Shown one piece after another: positions 44,299 through 53,082 of a stretch of DNA of 64,000 nt (its first letter is position 1; each line of letters starts with the position of its first letter). Where the stretch lies: assembly GCF_900110435.1 (NCBI RefSeq), contig NZ_FODT01000012.1, forward strand, positions 102,704 to 166,703, given 5' to 3'. The position numbers were made by a program, and so were the translations under genes. Below the pieces are notes generated by a model, which did not search any database, was not told the DNA's origin, and saw nothing but the letters and a program-made list of their open reading frames with translations. The stretch is from Rhodopseudomonas pseudopalustris (GTDB lineage: Bacteria; Pseudomonadota; Alphaproteobacteria; Rhizobiales; Xanthobacteraceae).

Positions 44299-44328
44299 GC
44301 CGTTTCGAGCGAAGTGAATAATTGCACA

Positions 44329-44362
44329 GCCGGCGGTGCGTAAGCCGCCGGCCTATTGTTTG
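44329..44362 (+). terminator. Intrinsic terminator of maeB
   Basis: GCCGGCGG (44329-44336) pairs with CCGCCGGC (44345-44352) around an 8-base loop and is followed by CTATTGTTTG. The moderately T-rich tail suits a Rho-independent terminator. Confidence 0.75.
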
Positions 44363-44441
44363 ACCGTTTGAAAACCACAGGGCGACCCTTCATACTTGCG
44401 GCGCGTTTGCGCCGCTTTCGCCGTTGCCAGTGGGGTCGAAA

Positions 44442-44894
44442 ATGCCTGCCTTCATAGCTCTCGGGCGCTTCCTTTTCTCGGTGCTGTTCATCTTCTCCGG
44501 GGCTTCAAAGCTGCTCGACATCGCCGCGACCACCCAGATGACGCAGAAGATCGTCATTCCGGAGATGCTGACAACCTACACCTCCCAGCTCGAAGGCCTC
44601 GCCGGGGGGATGCCGTTCGCTCAGATGCTGGCGATCGCGGCAGGCGCCACTGAGTTGTTGTGCGGCATCCTGATCGCGCTGAACTTCGGCGCGCGCTTCT
44701 TCGCGCTGATCCTGATCCTGTTCGTTGCGATGACGATCTATTACTATCACGATTTCTGGAACCAGACCGGCGTCGACGCGCAGAACAATCTGATCCATGC
44801 GCTGAAGAACCTGTCGCTGATCGGCGGGCTGTTCATCATCGCCGGGATCGGCCGCGGAGCGAGGCCTGCTGAGCCGGCTTATAACGACGTGTAA
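44442..44894 (+). CDS. DoxX-family membrane protein
   Basis: The 150-residue protein has four predicted membrane helices: ALGRFLFSVLFIFSGASKLL, the MPFAQMLAIAAGATELLCG segment, FFALILILFVAMTIYYYHDF and LSLIGGLFIIAGIG. The pattern F(S)GxSKL near residue 22 and the helix order are typical of DoxX/YqjF-type proteins, implicated in redox or thiol metabolism, with unclear biochemistry. It starts at ATG 44442 and converges with the reductase gene, with 3 bases between the stops. Confidence 0.8.
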   Translation: MPAFIALGRFLFSVLFIFSGASKLLDIAATTQMTQKIVIPEMLTTYTSQLEGLAGGMPFAQMLAIAAGATELLCGILIALNFGARFFALILILFVAMTIYYYHDFWNQTGVDAQNNLIHALKNLSLIGGLFIIAGIGRGARPAEPAYNDV

Positions 44895-44897
44895 GGT

Positions 44898-45461
44898 TCA
44901 GCTTCGTCGCCACGGTGTGACGCCGACATCTTGGCCGGCGTCGAACACGATCCGTTCCGCCGCGGTCAACCCATGGGCGGCGAGGAGCTGTTGTGGCGTC
45001 TGCGCCGGAACGCCGGGAAAGCAGGGCTGGCCGCCGGGCAGGCTTACGTTCAGCGCTTCCGACAGCCAGAATGTGTCGTAGCGATCGAAGAACATCGCGA
45101 AGACGTCCGGCCCGCCGATGATCGCGACCATGCCGGCGTCGATTTGGGCCTTCGCACAGGCCTGCTCGAATGACGCACCGGCGGGATTCCAGAGCACGGC
45201 GTTGGGGTTGGTGTCGTCCGGCGCCACGCTTTCGATCTGCCGTGTCACAAGCACGCGCTTGCGCTGCGGCGAGTTCGGCTGATCCTCGAATGAGTTGCGG
45301 CCGTGGACGATCAGCGCGGCGCGGTCGAGCGAGGAGGAGAAGAACTGCTGGTCGCCCTGGAACTTCAGCGCATCCGGCATAACGCCATCGTCATCCGCCA
45401 GGTTGCCCTCGGCAGAGACAATCACGAAGCCTTCGATCCGGAGCGTCGGCGCGCCCGTCAT
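44898..45461 (-). CDS. Dihydrofolate reductase-like (RibD C-terminal) protein
   Basis: ATG 45461 is chosen because the conserved fold starts LRIEGFVIVSAEGNLADDDG; the TTG at 45500 would add residues that overlap nothing conserved. The 187-residue protein has the nucleotide-binding pattern of DHFR/RibD_C enzymes: DRAALIVHGRNSFEDQ, RVLVTRQIESV and MVAIIGGPDVFAMFFDRYD. It probably reduces a pterin- or pyrimidine-like substrate with NADPH. It lacks some features of canonical FolA, so the substrate is uncertain. It follows the deacetylase on the same strand, 39 bases away. Confidence 0.75.
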   Translation of the reverse strand: MTGAPTLRIEGFVIVSAEGNLADDDGVMPDALKFQGDQQFFSSSLDRAALIVHGRNSFEDQPNSPQRKRVLVTRQIESVAPDDTNPNAVLWNPAGASFEQACAKAQIDAGMVAIIGGPDVFAMFFDRYDTFWLSEALNVSLPGGQPCFPGVPAQTPQQLLAAHGLTAAERIVFDAGQDVGVTPWRRS

Positions 45462-45500
45462 CGGTTCGTCAGGGGATGAGAACGCAAGATTGCTATCCAA

Positions 45501-46442
45501 TCACTCGGAGATCGTCTGCACCACGGAACTGACCGGACGCGCGCTGACGGTCGGCAGTGCGGCGCTCTTGACGAGTTCCTCGTCGTATTGCGGCAGCGTC
45601 TGGACCGGCGCCTTGGCCTTCATCTGCACGACCTTGTAGCCGCCGGCCTTCAGGCGCCGCAGCAGTTCGGGCAACGCCTCCGCCGTGCTCTTCTGGAAGT
45701 CGTGCATCAGGATGATGCCCTTGCCGAGTTTGTCGACCTTCTTCATCACGGTGTCGATCACCTGCTCGGGCTTCCGGGCCTTGAAGTCGAACGAGTCCAG
45801 ATCGCAGGAGAACATCGCGACGTTGCGAGTGCCGAGGTATGTCACCAGCGCCGGAGGGTGCTGCAGCGCCGGGAAGCGGAAGAATGGCGAGGGCGCGGTG
45901 CCGATCGCCCATTTCACTGCAGCGAATCCCTTTTCGATCTCGTCCTTGGCCTGTTGCTCGGTCAGCTTCTTGTTGCTGAGATTGGCATGGGACCAGGTGT
46001 GCGAGCCGATGGTGTGGCCGGCCGCCGCAACCTGCTTGAGGATCTCGGGGTGATAGGTGGCGTGTTTGCCGATCGGGAAAAAGATAGCCTTGGTGCATTG
46101 GTCGGCCAACGCCTTCACCACCGCCGGCGTGTTGCTCGGCCAAGGGCCATCGTCGAAGGTGAGCACGACTTCCTTGTCGCGCAGGAAATCGAGCTGCTTG
46201 AAGTGTTCGAAGCCGAATCCCGGACCGCCAGTGGTGTCGATCTCGACGACGCGGCCGACGCCCAGCGCGTCGGGATTGGCGCAAGCCTGTTTAGCGGGAG
46301 CAGGCGCCGGAGCTGGAGCAGCCTGCGGGGGAGCCGGCTGAGCGGTGGCGCCATTGGTTTTCGGCGCCGCCTGGGACCATGCCGCACCGAGCGCGCTCAG
46401 AGAAACTGCACCTGCAACCAGGAGACCCGTCGCGATCCGCAT
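45501..46442 (-). CDS. Secreted polysaccharide deacetylase
   Basis: ATG 46442 gives a Sec signal peptide (MRIATGLLVAGAVSLSALGA, cleavage after AWSQA). A Pro/Ala linker (PQAAPAPAPAPAK) precedes the NodB domain. Motif 1 is VVLTFDDGPWPSNTP with Asp97/Asp98, and motif 2 is HTIGSHTWSHANLS with zinc-binding His148 and His152. Motif ends include LMHDFQ, the catalytic histidine motif. It should remove acetyl groups from peptidoglycan or a surface polysaccharide in the periplasm. The gene precedes a DHFR-like gene and follows an L,D-transpeptidase, both leftward. Confidence 0.88.
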   Translation of the reverse strand: MRIATGLLVAGAVSLSALGAAWSQAAPKTNGATAQPAPPQAAPAPAPAPAKQACANPDALGVGRVVEIDTTGGPGFGFEHFKQLDFLRDKEVVLTFDDGPWPSNTPAVVKALADQCTKAIFFPIGKHATYHPEILKQVAAAGHTIGSHTWSHANLSNKKLTEQQAKDEIEKGFAAVKWAIGTAPSPFFRFPALQHPPALVTYLGTRNVAMFSCDLDSFDFKARKPEQVIDTVMKKVDKLGKGIILMHDFQKSTAEALPELLRRLKAGGYKVVQMKAKAPVQTLPQYDEELVKSAALPTVSARPVSSVVQTISE

Positions 46443-46666
46443 ATCCGTTGTCCTTCCGCCGTCGTCCACTGCCGGCCAAAAGGCCACAGCAGTCGCTGCC
46501 GCATATTGCCGTCAAACTAGAGGCATGAAAGCGGCCCGGGCAACGTTAATCCTTCGTCCGCGACGAGTTGCCCGCAGATTCGCACAGTTGGCTTGCGCAG
46601 CTGACCGACACAATCGACCAACCAGCTTCCGGGGGCTTGGCCGGCAATTGATCGGGAGGAGGCGGG

Positions 46667-48394
46667 TTACCGCAACCGGACAATGAAATCGGTGCCCTGG
46701 CCGGTTTCACCGCTGGCCGTGATGCCTTGATCGGACACGATGAGCGATGCGCCGGTGGTGATGGCTTCCGCGACCCGTGCCATTGCCTCCGGCGGGATCG
46801 TCAGTCGATCCAGCGCGGCGGCAGGGCTATCGGTCTCAGACGAAGCCTTCACCTCTGTCGCTAAGTTCTTCTTGGGACGGCGGGAGTTGCTCTGGTCTTC
46901 GGTCCGGCGCGAGCTCGGCATCGACACTACTGTCCAGCGGATGCTGTCGTCCTTGGCCAGTTCAGCGGTAAAGACGTGAGTGCCGAGCTGGCGGTCACTC
47001 GGCGCGATCGCGACCGGCACGTCGAACAGCGGGGTCATGTTTTGCCGGACGTAGAGCTTCTGGTCCTTGCCGCTGACGAAGATGGCAATCTGGCCGCCGC
47101 CGCGCTTGGCGACGGGCAGTTCGGCTGCGGGTTTCTCGGCAGAATCGGTGGCGCGGGACTGGTCCTTGCTCTGAACCGCATCGGGGCTTCCGTCGGGCTT
47201 ATCCGAGGTCTGAACAGACGGCGTCTTCTCGTTGGAAGGCAACGCCTTTTCAGCGGCAACAGCCTTGGATTCGTCGGCCTTTGGCGCGGCCGCCTTTTCG
47301 ATCGTCGCGGTGGTCGAAGGGTCGACGGCATCCGGCTCGGCGCCGGTTGCTTTGGAAACGTCATTCAGGGGCGGGGCGTCGGCGGTCCGGTCGGCGGAGT
47401 CGTCCTTGCTGACGCCGCCGCTCGATTCGGCAGGTGCATCGGCGCTGGCGGTGGTCATGGGAGCAGCCAACGGCTCTGACGAGTCCTGGCGCCTCGAGGA
47501 GTCCGACAGAACGACGTTCCCGCTTGGGCTTGTCGCGCTGGCGTCGGCGGTTTTCACCGAAGCCCGTGGCTCATCGAGTGAAATGCTGGCGCGCAACTCG
47601 GGAGGTTGCGCGGATGTCGAGTCGTTAGCCGGCTCAGTCGCGCCGGCCTTGTCGGATTTCGACGATTTGGTCGGCGTCTGCGGATCGGAGGCCATCGGCG
47701 CCTCCGGGGGCGCGGGCCTCTTGGTCAGCAGCAGTGCGTGCGTAAAGTTGGTCGGCGTAATGTCGCCGGGCGTGACGATCACTCGTGCGCCCATTCGGGT
47801 CCAACCCCACATCTTCGTGGCGAACGCCGTCGGCATTCGGATGCAGCCGTGAGATGCGGGGTATCCCGGCACCATGCCAGCGTGCAACGCAATGCCGGAC
47901 CAGGTGATCCGCTGCATGTAGGGCATCGGCGCGCCGCTGTAGATGTTGGAGCGGTGCCATTTGTTCTTCTGGATGACGCTGAAGACGCCCATCGGCGTGG
48001 CGTGGCTACGGGTCCCGGTGGACACGGGCGATTCGGCAAGCAAGCCATTGGCGTCGTAGACGCGGAGCTTCTGCTGATCGATCGACACCGAAATCAGCAA
48101 CGGCCCTTGCGGTTTCGTCGCCTGCTTCTCGATCAGCTTTTCCTGTCGAGAGTCGAGTTGGTGATGCTTCCGCGGATACCGCTTTTGGGGCGGCTGAGCG
48201 GGGGCATAGACTGCATTGTCGTTTTCCGGCCACCACCAGGTCGTGGCGTTGGCTTCGGGGACTAGAGCGAAGACGCCTGCGGCAGTCAGGATCCCGGCGC
48301 GTATTGCAGCTCTGGAAACGATTGCGGGGCTGAGCTCGCTCTTACCGGTGCGCAATGAAGGTCCGGGCGAATTCGATGATTGTTCCAGGCGCAC
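46667..48394 (-). CDS. L,D-transpeptidase (YkuD) with long linker and degenerate second repeat
   Basis: A GTG start at 48394 gives 575 residues. A signal or anchor sequence (ILTAAGVFALVPEANA, about 34-50) is followed by the YkuD domain (about 98-215), with catalytic His171 and Cys184 in YPASHGCIRMP. Residues 230-430 are low-complexity Ser/Ala/Asp/Lys/Pro, likely a flexible linker. The C-terminal part (QIAIFVSGKDQKLYVRQNMT, DRQLGTHVFTAEL) resembles a second YkuD-like fold but lacks the His and Cys motif. The enzyme makes 3-3 cross-links or attaches proteins to peptidoglycan. It starts divergently from creA. Confidence 0.85.
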   Translation of the reverse strand: MRLEQSSNSPGPSLRTGKSELSPAIVSRAAIRAGILTAAGVFALVPEANATTWWWPENDNAVYAPAQPPQKRYPRKHHQLDSRQEKLIEKQATKPQGPLLISVSIDQQKLRVYDANGLLAESPVSTGTRSHATPMGVFSVIQKNKWHRSNIYSGAPMPYMQRITWSGIALHAGMVPGYPASHGCIRMPTAFATKMWGWTRMGARVIVTPGDITPTNFTHALLLTKRPAPPEAPMASDPQTPTKSSKSDKAGATEPANDSTSAQPPELRASISLDEPRASVKTADASATSPSGNVVLSDSSRRQDSSEPLAAPMTTASADAPAESSGGVSKDDSADRTADAPPLNDVSKATGAEPDAVDPSTTATIEKAAAPKADESKAVAAEKALPSNEKTPSVQTSDKPDGSPDAVQSKDQSRATDSAEKPAAELPVAKRGGGQIAIFVSGKDQKLYVRQNMTPLFDVPVAIAPSDRQLGTHVFTAELAKDDSIRWTVVSMPSSRRTEDQSNSRRPKKNLATEVKASSETDSPAAALDRLTIPPEAMARVAEAITTGASLIVSDQGITASGETGQGTDFIVRLR

Positions 48395-48613
48395 GCGGTG
48401 GTCCCCGAATCTATTGAACGAAATCTCAGATTAGTGTCGCAGGCGCGATACGCGTTCACCAGCGTCGGCGCGGTATTCGCCCGCGCATTTGATTCAAACC
48501 TTAACAAAAAAGCTTCACAGGAGGTTAAACGAGAGTCGGGGTGCGCCGGCATCTTTCGCAACGGTTCGTCGCCCCCCACATGGCTGACAGCCAGCCTGCT
48601 TACGGAGATTCTG

Positions 48614-49162
48614 ATGAGACTTCGCCGCGCCACACCCGTCCTGAACCGCTTGAAATGCGCTGCTTTCGCTGCGCTCGCCGTGACCGCGCTGTCATGTGCA
48701 TCTGCCGCAGCGGCCGATGATCCGGACCTGGTCTTCCGACGTTCCACGGTGTTCAAGCTGCTCAGTCCCAATGACAAGCTCGCGACCTATGGGATCGACG
48801 ATCCGGAGATCGAAGGCGTCGCCTGCCACTTCACGGTGCCGGAGCGGGGCGGGTTCAAGGGATGGCTCGGCCTGGCGGACGAAGTCTCCGACATCTCGCT
48901 GGCGTGCCGTCAGATCGGCCCGATCCGATTCAAGGATAAGCTCGAGCAGGCCGATGACATGTTCAGCAAGCGCCGCTCGATGTTTTTCAAAAGAATGCAG
49001 ATCGTCCGGGGCTGTGACACTAAACGCAATGTGCTGGTCTACATGGTCTACTCGGACCGGTTGATTGAGGGATCTCCGAAGAACTCCACGTCATCGGTGC
49101 CGATCATGCCGTGGGGGGCATCCGATACCGCGGTCCAGAAGTGCAGCGAGTTCTTCAAGTAA
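48614..49162 (+). CDS. creA: CreA-family periplasmic protein
   Basis: I start at ATG 48614 (GGAGATT 7 nt upstream), which gives a signal peptide (LKCAAFAALAVTALSCASAAAA). The 182-residue product has CreA family sequence: VFKLLSPNDKLATYGIDDP, VACHFTVPERGGFKGWLGLA and DISLACRQIGPI, with MFFKRMQIVRGCDTKRN. Conserved Cys pairs may form disulfides. CreA is a periplasmic protein of unknown biochemical role (DUF-like). A strong hairpin after the stop (49181-49215) ends the unit. Confidence 0.88.
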   Translation: MRLRRATPVLNRLKCAAFAALAVTALSCASAAAADDPDLVFRRSTVFKLLSPNDKLATYGIDDPEIEGVACHFTVPERGGFKGWLGLADEVSDISLACRQIGPIRFKDKLEQADDMFSKRRSMFFKRMQIVRGCDTKRNVLVYMVYSDRLIEGSPKNSTSSVPIMPWGASDTAVQKCSEFFK

Positions 49163-49180
49163 CTCCGGCGAACTCGACAG

Positions 49181-49215
49181 CAGCGGAGCAACCGCCAAAT
49201 CCTCTTGCTCCGCTG
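49181..49215 (+). terminator. Hairpin terminator after creA
   Basis: CAGCGGAGCAA (49181-49191) and TTGCTCCGCTG (49205-49215) form an 11-bp perfect stem, extended by one mismatch, followed by TTGTTCG. Confidence 0.65.
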
Positions 49216-49269
49216 TTGTTCGATTGCGTTCGAAAATCCGATTGAGGTCGAGAGCCTCGTGGGCCGAAA

Positions 49270-49512
49270 TTATCTCGACGGATTCGTACGCGGCAGTTCC
49301 ACACTTGATGGGCGCGACGGGTCGCGATAGCCGACCAATCGAACCAATCCCTGTGGCATCGACTGTGTTGCATGATGGCCGAATAAGCTCTGCAAAGCCA
49401 TTTCCCCGGGAGGTCCAGCCTTCCGCGACGTCGTCACGGCCGAAACCAAGCGACCCGCAACAGCATGGTCGCTGCCCGTCTTCACGCTTTTCACACGCGG
49501 ATCGTTTATCAT
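49270..49512 (-). CDS. Possible small protein, 80 aa
   Basis: The only real support is a strong ribosome-binding site (GGAGGA, 7 nt before ATG 49512). The product starts MINDPRVKSVKTGSDHAVAG and is basic, with no recognised fold; the Pro/Arg-rich end (DPSRPSSVELPRTNPSR) looks non-coding. It could be an orphan gene or chance. The region around it is sparse in genes. Confidence 0.35.
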   Translation of the reverse strand: MINDPRVKSVKTGSDHAVAGRLVSAVTTSRKAGPPGEMALQSLFGHHATQSMPQGLVRLVGYRDPSRPSSVELPRTNPSR

Positions 49513-50164
49513 CGACGTTCCTCCACTAGCCTCTTCAACGCGAGCCGACCGAAATCGTTGCACGACCGTTGTCGGGAACGGCTGATGTGATGTATCGGGG
49601 CGACGCCTCGGGCCGCGCATTCGCGCAAGATCGGCCCAGGCAGCTCGTCGTGACTGCCAGCAAATCAACAGCCATGATCCGATACGGCTTCAGCGCTTCT
49701 GGAACGCTCGGCGCTGCTTCGTACCAAGTGCGTGATGAAAGCAAGCTAACACAATCTTGCAGATCGCGCCACGGCTGTGGCAACGAGTCCCATGAAGTAA
49801 TAGGCCACAGGAGCACCGGACTTTCCGGCCCCAGCCGTGGCTGTAGTCTGATTAGCTTCCGGCAATGACATTCTGATGTCAGCCCGCGTTATTTTGCCTC
49901 GGTTTCGCACTGGGGCGAATGGTTTGACGCCCGAATGGCTTGCCGCCCAAAATCACCTGGAAGACCTTCGGAACCGGATTGTTGAAACAAAACGCGTTTC
50001 TTCCGTTGTGTTTCATGGCTCCGCCCCGCGATGAAACAATCGGATCGGCGACGAAACCATTTTCCGTTAGGAAGCAGACGTCCGGAAACAGCGTTTGGTT
50101 ATCAAGCTGCCTGCCAACAGATCATGGCGGTCGCGCTGCCCGAGTCCGATCCGGAGATACGTCG
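49513..50164. other. Sparse region without a convincing gene
   Basis: The longest frames here (99 aa rightward from 49569, 93 aa leftward from 49816) have low-complexity, Arg/Ser-rich composition and no ribosome-binding site that stands out. One hairpin is visible at 50009-50036 (GTTTCAT / ATGAAAC), among several GAAAC repeats. Promoters for the secreted-protein pair at 50165 probably lie near 50040-50140. Confidence 0.4.
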
Positions 50165-50332
50165 ATGCGAATCCTGAGCCTGCTCCTCGCCTGTGCGTTC
50201 GTGCTTGCCGGACCGTCGATTGCGGGCTCCTCCGAAGGCGGATTGCCGGGCGCCGGAGCTTTCTCTTACATCGGTTGGACGGCCGCACAGGGCGCCGATG
50301 ATCGTGGCCGAGACATAGGGCTGCTCGCGTGA
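50165..50332 (+). CDS. Small secreted peptide, 55 aa
   Basis: ATG 50165 follows CCGGAG and starts a Sec signal peptide (MRILSLLLACAFVLAGPSIA) followed by only 33 residues (SEGGLPGAGAFSYIGWTAAQ). The stop overlaps the GTG of the next gene (GTGA), which suggests that it is translated and coupled. The mature peptide would be about 35 residues in the periplasm. Function is unknown. Confidence 0.5.
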   Translation: MRILSLLLACAFVLAGPSIAGSSEGGLPGAGAFSYIGWTAAQGADDRGRDIGLLA

Positions 50333-50724
50333 TTGACTTGAGCCTTGGTCGGCTGTCGATGATGTCCCGTATCTGTGCGGTCGCGCTGGGAGGCTTGCTG
50401 ATGGCAGGAAATAGCGCGCAGGCACAGGCGCGCTCGTTGTTGGCGGTTCAGGATCCAAGGACGGAATTCATCCGCCAGTGCACCGGGCATATGGCGGGCC
50501 GCTGGGCGCATCCAGACGCCGTTTGCGGTTGTCTTCACGACCACGCCGCTGCAGTGGTGCCGGATAGCGACCTGCGCGAGGCGCTGCTGCGGGGAATGCG
50601 CGAAAGCGGCGTGCCAACGATCGAGAGCGAGTGGGTGCCTGCGTCCAAGCAATCGCTGATCAGCGCGACATTCACGCTGATCGCGAAGCCGGCGCTGCAA
50701 TGCATGTTCGACCCGGCCGATTAG
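50329..50724 (+). CDS. Secreted hypothetical protein, 131 aa
   Basis: GTG 50329 is coupled to the previous frame; an internal ATG at 50359 or 50362 may be the true start of the signal peptide (MMSRICAVALGGLLMAGNSA, ending AQA). The mature part has TEFIRQCTGHMAGRW, a CGC segment (DAVCGCLHDHAA) and a final CMFDPAD, so two disulfides are possible. It is similar in type to small periplasmic proteins with an N-terminal Cys pair in this family of bacteria. No function is known to me. Confidence 0.65.
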   Translation: MIDLSLGRLSMMSRICAVALGGLLMAGNSAQAQARSLLAVQDPRTEFIRQCTGHMAGRWAHPDAVCGCLHDHAAAVVPDSDLREALLRGMRESGVPTIESEWVPASKQSLISATFTLIAKPALQCMFDPAD

Positions 50725-50765
50725 CCGGATAGCCGCACGCGGGCAATCTCACCCATCCGGCCCGT

Positions 50766-51029
50766 TCAACGCCGCTGCAGGCGCGCCACGCATTTAACAG
50801 TCCGGGTGACGCCTGCTTCGGTCAGGGTGGCTCCCATCACTTCCTTGATCTGCCCGTTGGGGCACGATCCGTCATCGACCAGGACTTTCTGACCCAGCCG
50901 CAAATCGATGATGTCCTGTTCGCGCGAGACGTGCTGCGCAGCCGCAGGGCCCGCCAGCGAGAGCAATGCGACGGCGCCCGTCAACATCAGGACGGAACAG
51001 GGCAGGCGGGCATAGCGAGCGTAGGGCAT
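50766..51029 (-). CDS. Small periplasmic protein, DUF6719-like
   Basis: ATG 51029 has AAGGAGACCAG upstream, far better than the earlier ATG at 51080. The 87-residue product has a signal peptide (LPCSVLMLTGAVALLSLAGP, ending AAAQ) and a mature domain with LRLGQKVLVDDGSCPNGQIK and TRTVKCVARLQRR, with two Cys that may pair. I recall a small family of this pattern (possibly DUF6719) in Bradyrhizobium and relatives. Function unknown. Confidence 0.7.
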   Translation of the reverse strand: MPYARYARLPCSVLMLTGAVALLSLAGPAAAQHVSREQDIIDLRLGQKVLVDDGSCPNGQIKEVMGATLTEAGVTRTVKCVARLQRR

Positions 51030-51158
51030 CTGGTCTCCTTCGTGGGCCGGGTCCGACGATGGCGTGATTCGACGGCCCAACCAAACTCTCTGGAAATTTT
51101 GGCAATCTGTGGTTTGATCGCGTTCGCCGGATCAACAACAAGACGGAGCAACCGCCGT

Positions 51159-52439
51159 ATGAGTGTCAACGATCGCCAACGCCGAATCCTTGACGCCGTC
51201 GATGCCGGCTTCGATGCCCAGCTTGCCGCCACGCGAGATTTTGTCGCGATCCCAAGTACGCGCGGCGCGGAAGGCCCTTGCCAGGATATGATCGGCGATC
51301 TGCTGCGGCAGCGCGGCTATGAGGTCGACGACTGGTACATCGACCTCGATGATTTGAAGGATCTGCGCGGCTACGGTCCGATCGCGCACGACTTCTCCAA
51401 GGCCCGAACGGTGGTCGGGACCTACCGTCCAGCGAACAACGCGGGCCGCTCGCTGATTCTGCAGGGACATTGCGATGTCGTGCCGACCGGACCGCTGGAG
51501 ATGTGGGACACGCCGCCGTTTTCGCCGGTCGTGAAGGACGGCCGGATGTATGGCCGCGGCGCGTGCGACATGAAGTCGGGCACCATCGGCGCGCTGTACG
51601 CGCTCGACGCCATCAAGGCCGCGGGGCTGGCGCCGACCGGGCGCATCCATTTCCAATCGGTGATCGAGGAGGAGAGCACGGGCGTCGGCGCGCTGTCGAC
51701 GTTGCAGCGCGGCTATCGTGCCGATTGCTGCTTCATTCCGGAGCCCACCGGCGGAAAGATGGTGCGCTCGCAGGTCGGCGTGATCTGGTTTCGTCTCAAG
51801 GTGCGCGGCCATCCGGTCCATGTGTTCGAAGCCGGCTCCGGCTCGAACGCGATCACGGCGGCCTATCATCTGATCCATGCGCTGGAGACACTCGAGGCGG
51901 AGTGGAATAAGCGCGCGGCGGATGACCACCATTTCAAGGGCGTAGTGCACCCGATCAACTTCAATCCCGGCATCATCAAGGGCGGTGACTGGGCTTCCAG
52001 CGTGCCGGCGTGGTGCGATGTCGACTGCCGGATCGCGATCCTGCCGGGCTGGTCGGTCGCCGACCATCAGGCCGAGATCCTCGCTTGCGTTGCGGCCGCA
52101 GCGCGCGATCACCGGTTTCTGTCGAACAATCCGCCGCAGGTGGAGTGGTCGGGCTTTCTGTCGGACGGGTACGAACTGACGGATTCCGCCGAGCCCGAAG
52201 CAGCCTTCGGCAAGGCTTACAATGCGGTCTATGGCGGCGCGGTGTCGGATCTCGTGTTCACCGCGCTGACCGACACGCGGTTCTACGGGCTGAACTACAA
52301 CATCCCCAGCCTGTGCTTCGGCGCCAGCGGCGCGGCGATGCACGGCTTCAATGAATACGTCGACCTCGAATCGCTGCGGCAATCCACCAAGGCCACCGCA
52401 CTGTTCATTGCCGAGTGGTGCGGCGTCGAGCCGACTTAG
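51159..52439 (+). CDS. M20-family ArgE/DapE-type deacylase
   Basis: The 426-residue metallopeptidase-like enzyme starts at ATG 51159 (ACGGAG upstream). Zinc ligands and catalytic motifs: HCDVVPTGP with His104 and Asp106, GRGACDMKSG with bridging Asp137, IEEES with catalytic Glu170 and ligand Glu171. The sequence PVHVFEAGSGSNAI belongs to the lid/dimer domain. These enzymes remove acyl groups from amino acids or derivatives such as N-acetylornithine. The exact substrate is not clear. Its stop codon is part of a dispersed repeat (TAGAGC). Confidence 0.85.
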   Translation: MSVNDRQRRILDAVDAGFDAQLAATRDFVAIPSTRGAEGPCQDMIGDLLRQRGYEVDDWYIDLDDLKDLRGYGPIAHDFSKARTVVGTYRPANNAGRSLILQGHCDVVPTGPLEMWDTPPFSPVVKDGRMYGRGACDMKSGTIGALYALDAIKAAGLAPTGRIHFQSVIEEESTGVGALSTLQRGYRADCCFIPEPTGGKMVRSQVGVIWFRLKVRGHPVHVFEAGSGSNAITAAYHLIHALETLEAEWNKRAADDHHFKGVVHPINFNPGIIKGGDWASSVPAWCDVDCRIAILPGWSVADHQAEILACVAAAARDHRFLSNNPPQVEWSGFLSDGYELTDSAEPEAAFGKAYNAVYGGAVSDLVFTALTDTRFYGLNYNIPSLCFGASGAAMHGFNEYVDLESLRQSTKATALFIAEWCGVEPT

Positions 52440-52552
52440 AGCTTTTTTGGTTCTGATTGAATCAGAACCGAAGCTCTCACTTGATGTTATGATGCGTTTT
52501 CTCGACGCGAGCTGTTATCCACCGATATCCACTTCGCTCGAAACGCTATAGA
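52438..52552. repeat. Dispersed palindromic repeat, copy 1
   Basis: The element begins AGAGCTTTTTT, has the palindrome GGTTCTGATT/AATCAGAACC, then a segment ACGCGAGCTG/ATCCACTTCGCTCGAAA and ends CGCTATAGAGG. Related copies are at 55201-55303, 58666-58766 and 61460-61518. I recognise it as a common intergenic repeat of Bradyrhizobium and Rhodopseudomonas. Here it begins inside the stop codon of the deacylase gene. Confidence 0.85.
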
Positions 52553-52680
52553 GGGCCATGACCTGACAGGTCATTGTGTTCGGCGGGCGAAGCACGCACG
52601 TTCCGCCGACGTTCGAAGACACACCGGACTAACACCGAGCCCGCACCGCCGCACGGCGTGCAAGTGGGCCGCGAGGAGGG

Positions 52681-53082
52681 ATGATGACGCCGCTCGAGCT
52701 GATCAATTCGCAACCGCTGCCGTTTGCTGCTTCAATGGGTATCAGCTTCGCCGAAGCCACGCCGGACCGCGTCGTCGCAACCATGCTGGTGCGGCCTGAT
52801 CTCTGCACCCTCGGCCACGCGATCCATGGCGGAGCGGTGATGGCGCTCGCCGACACGGTCGGCGCCGCGGCGACCTTCGTCAATCTTCCAACGGACGCCA
52901 AAGGCACGACCACGCTCGAGAGCAAGACGAACTTTGTGGCGGCCGCCAAAGCGGGGACCACCGTTCGCGCCATCGCCACGCCGGTGCACCGGGGCAAACG
53001 GACCCAGGTCTGGCAGACCCGGATCGAGACCGAGGAGGGCAGGCTGGTCGCGCTGGTGACGCAGACGCAGATGGTGCTCTGA
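52681..53082 (+). CDS. PaaI-type hotdog thioesterase
   Basis: The 133-residue protein follows GAGGAGGG, with ATG at 52681 (a second ATG at 52684). It has hotdog-fold features: FAASMGISFAEATPDRVVAT, then the helix region LGHAIHGGAVMALADTVGAA (the H.G motif contains the conserved catalytic-loop His and Gly) and TTLESKTNFVAAAKAGTT. It should hydrolyse acyl-CoA thioesters, perhaps aryl- or phenylacetyl-CoA. Family members are promiscuous, so the substrate stays open. A small hairpin (53138-53156) follows the stop. Confidence 0.85.
   Translation: MMTPLELINSQPLPFAASMGISFAEATPDRVVATMLVRPDLCTLGHAIHGGAVMALADTVGAAATFVNLPTDAKGTTTLESKTNFVAAAKAGTTVRAIATPVHRGKRTQVWQTRIETEEGRLVALVTQTQMVL

Noticed and set aside
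49065..49529. 154-codon rightward frame
   Set aside because: Overlaps the end of creA and its terminator; Arg/Ser-rich.
49569..49868. 99-codon rightward frame and the opposing 93-codon leftward frame
   Set aside because: No clear ribosome-binding site, low-complexity composition and mutual overlap.
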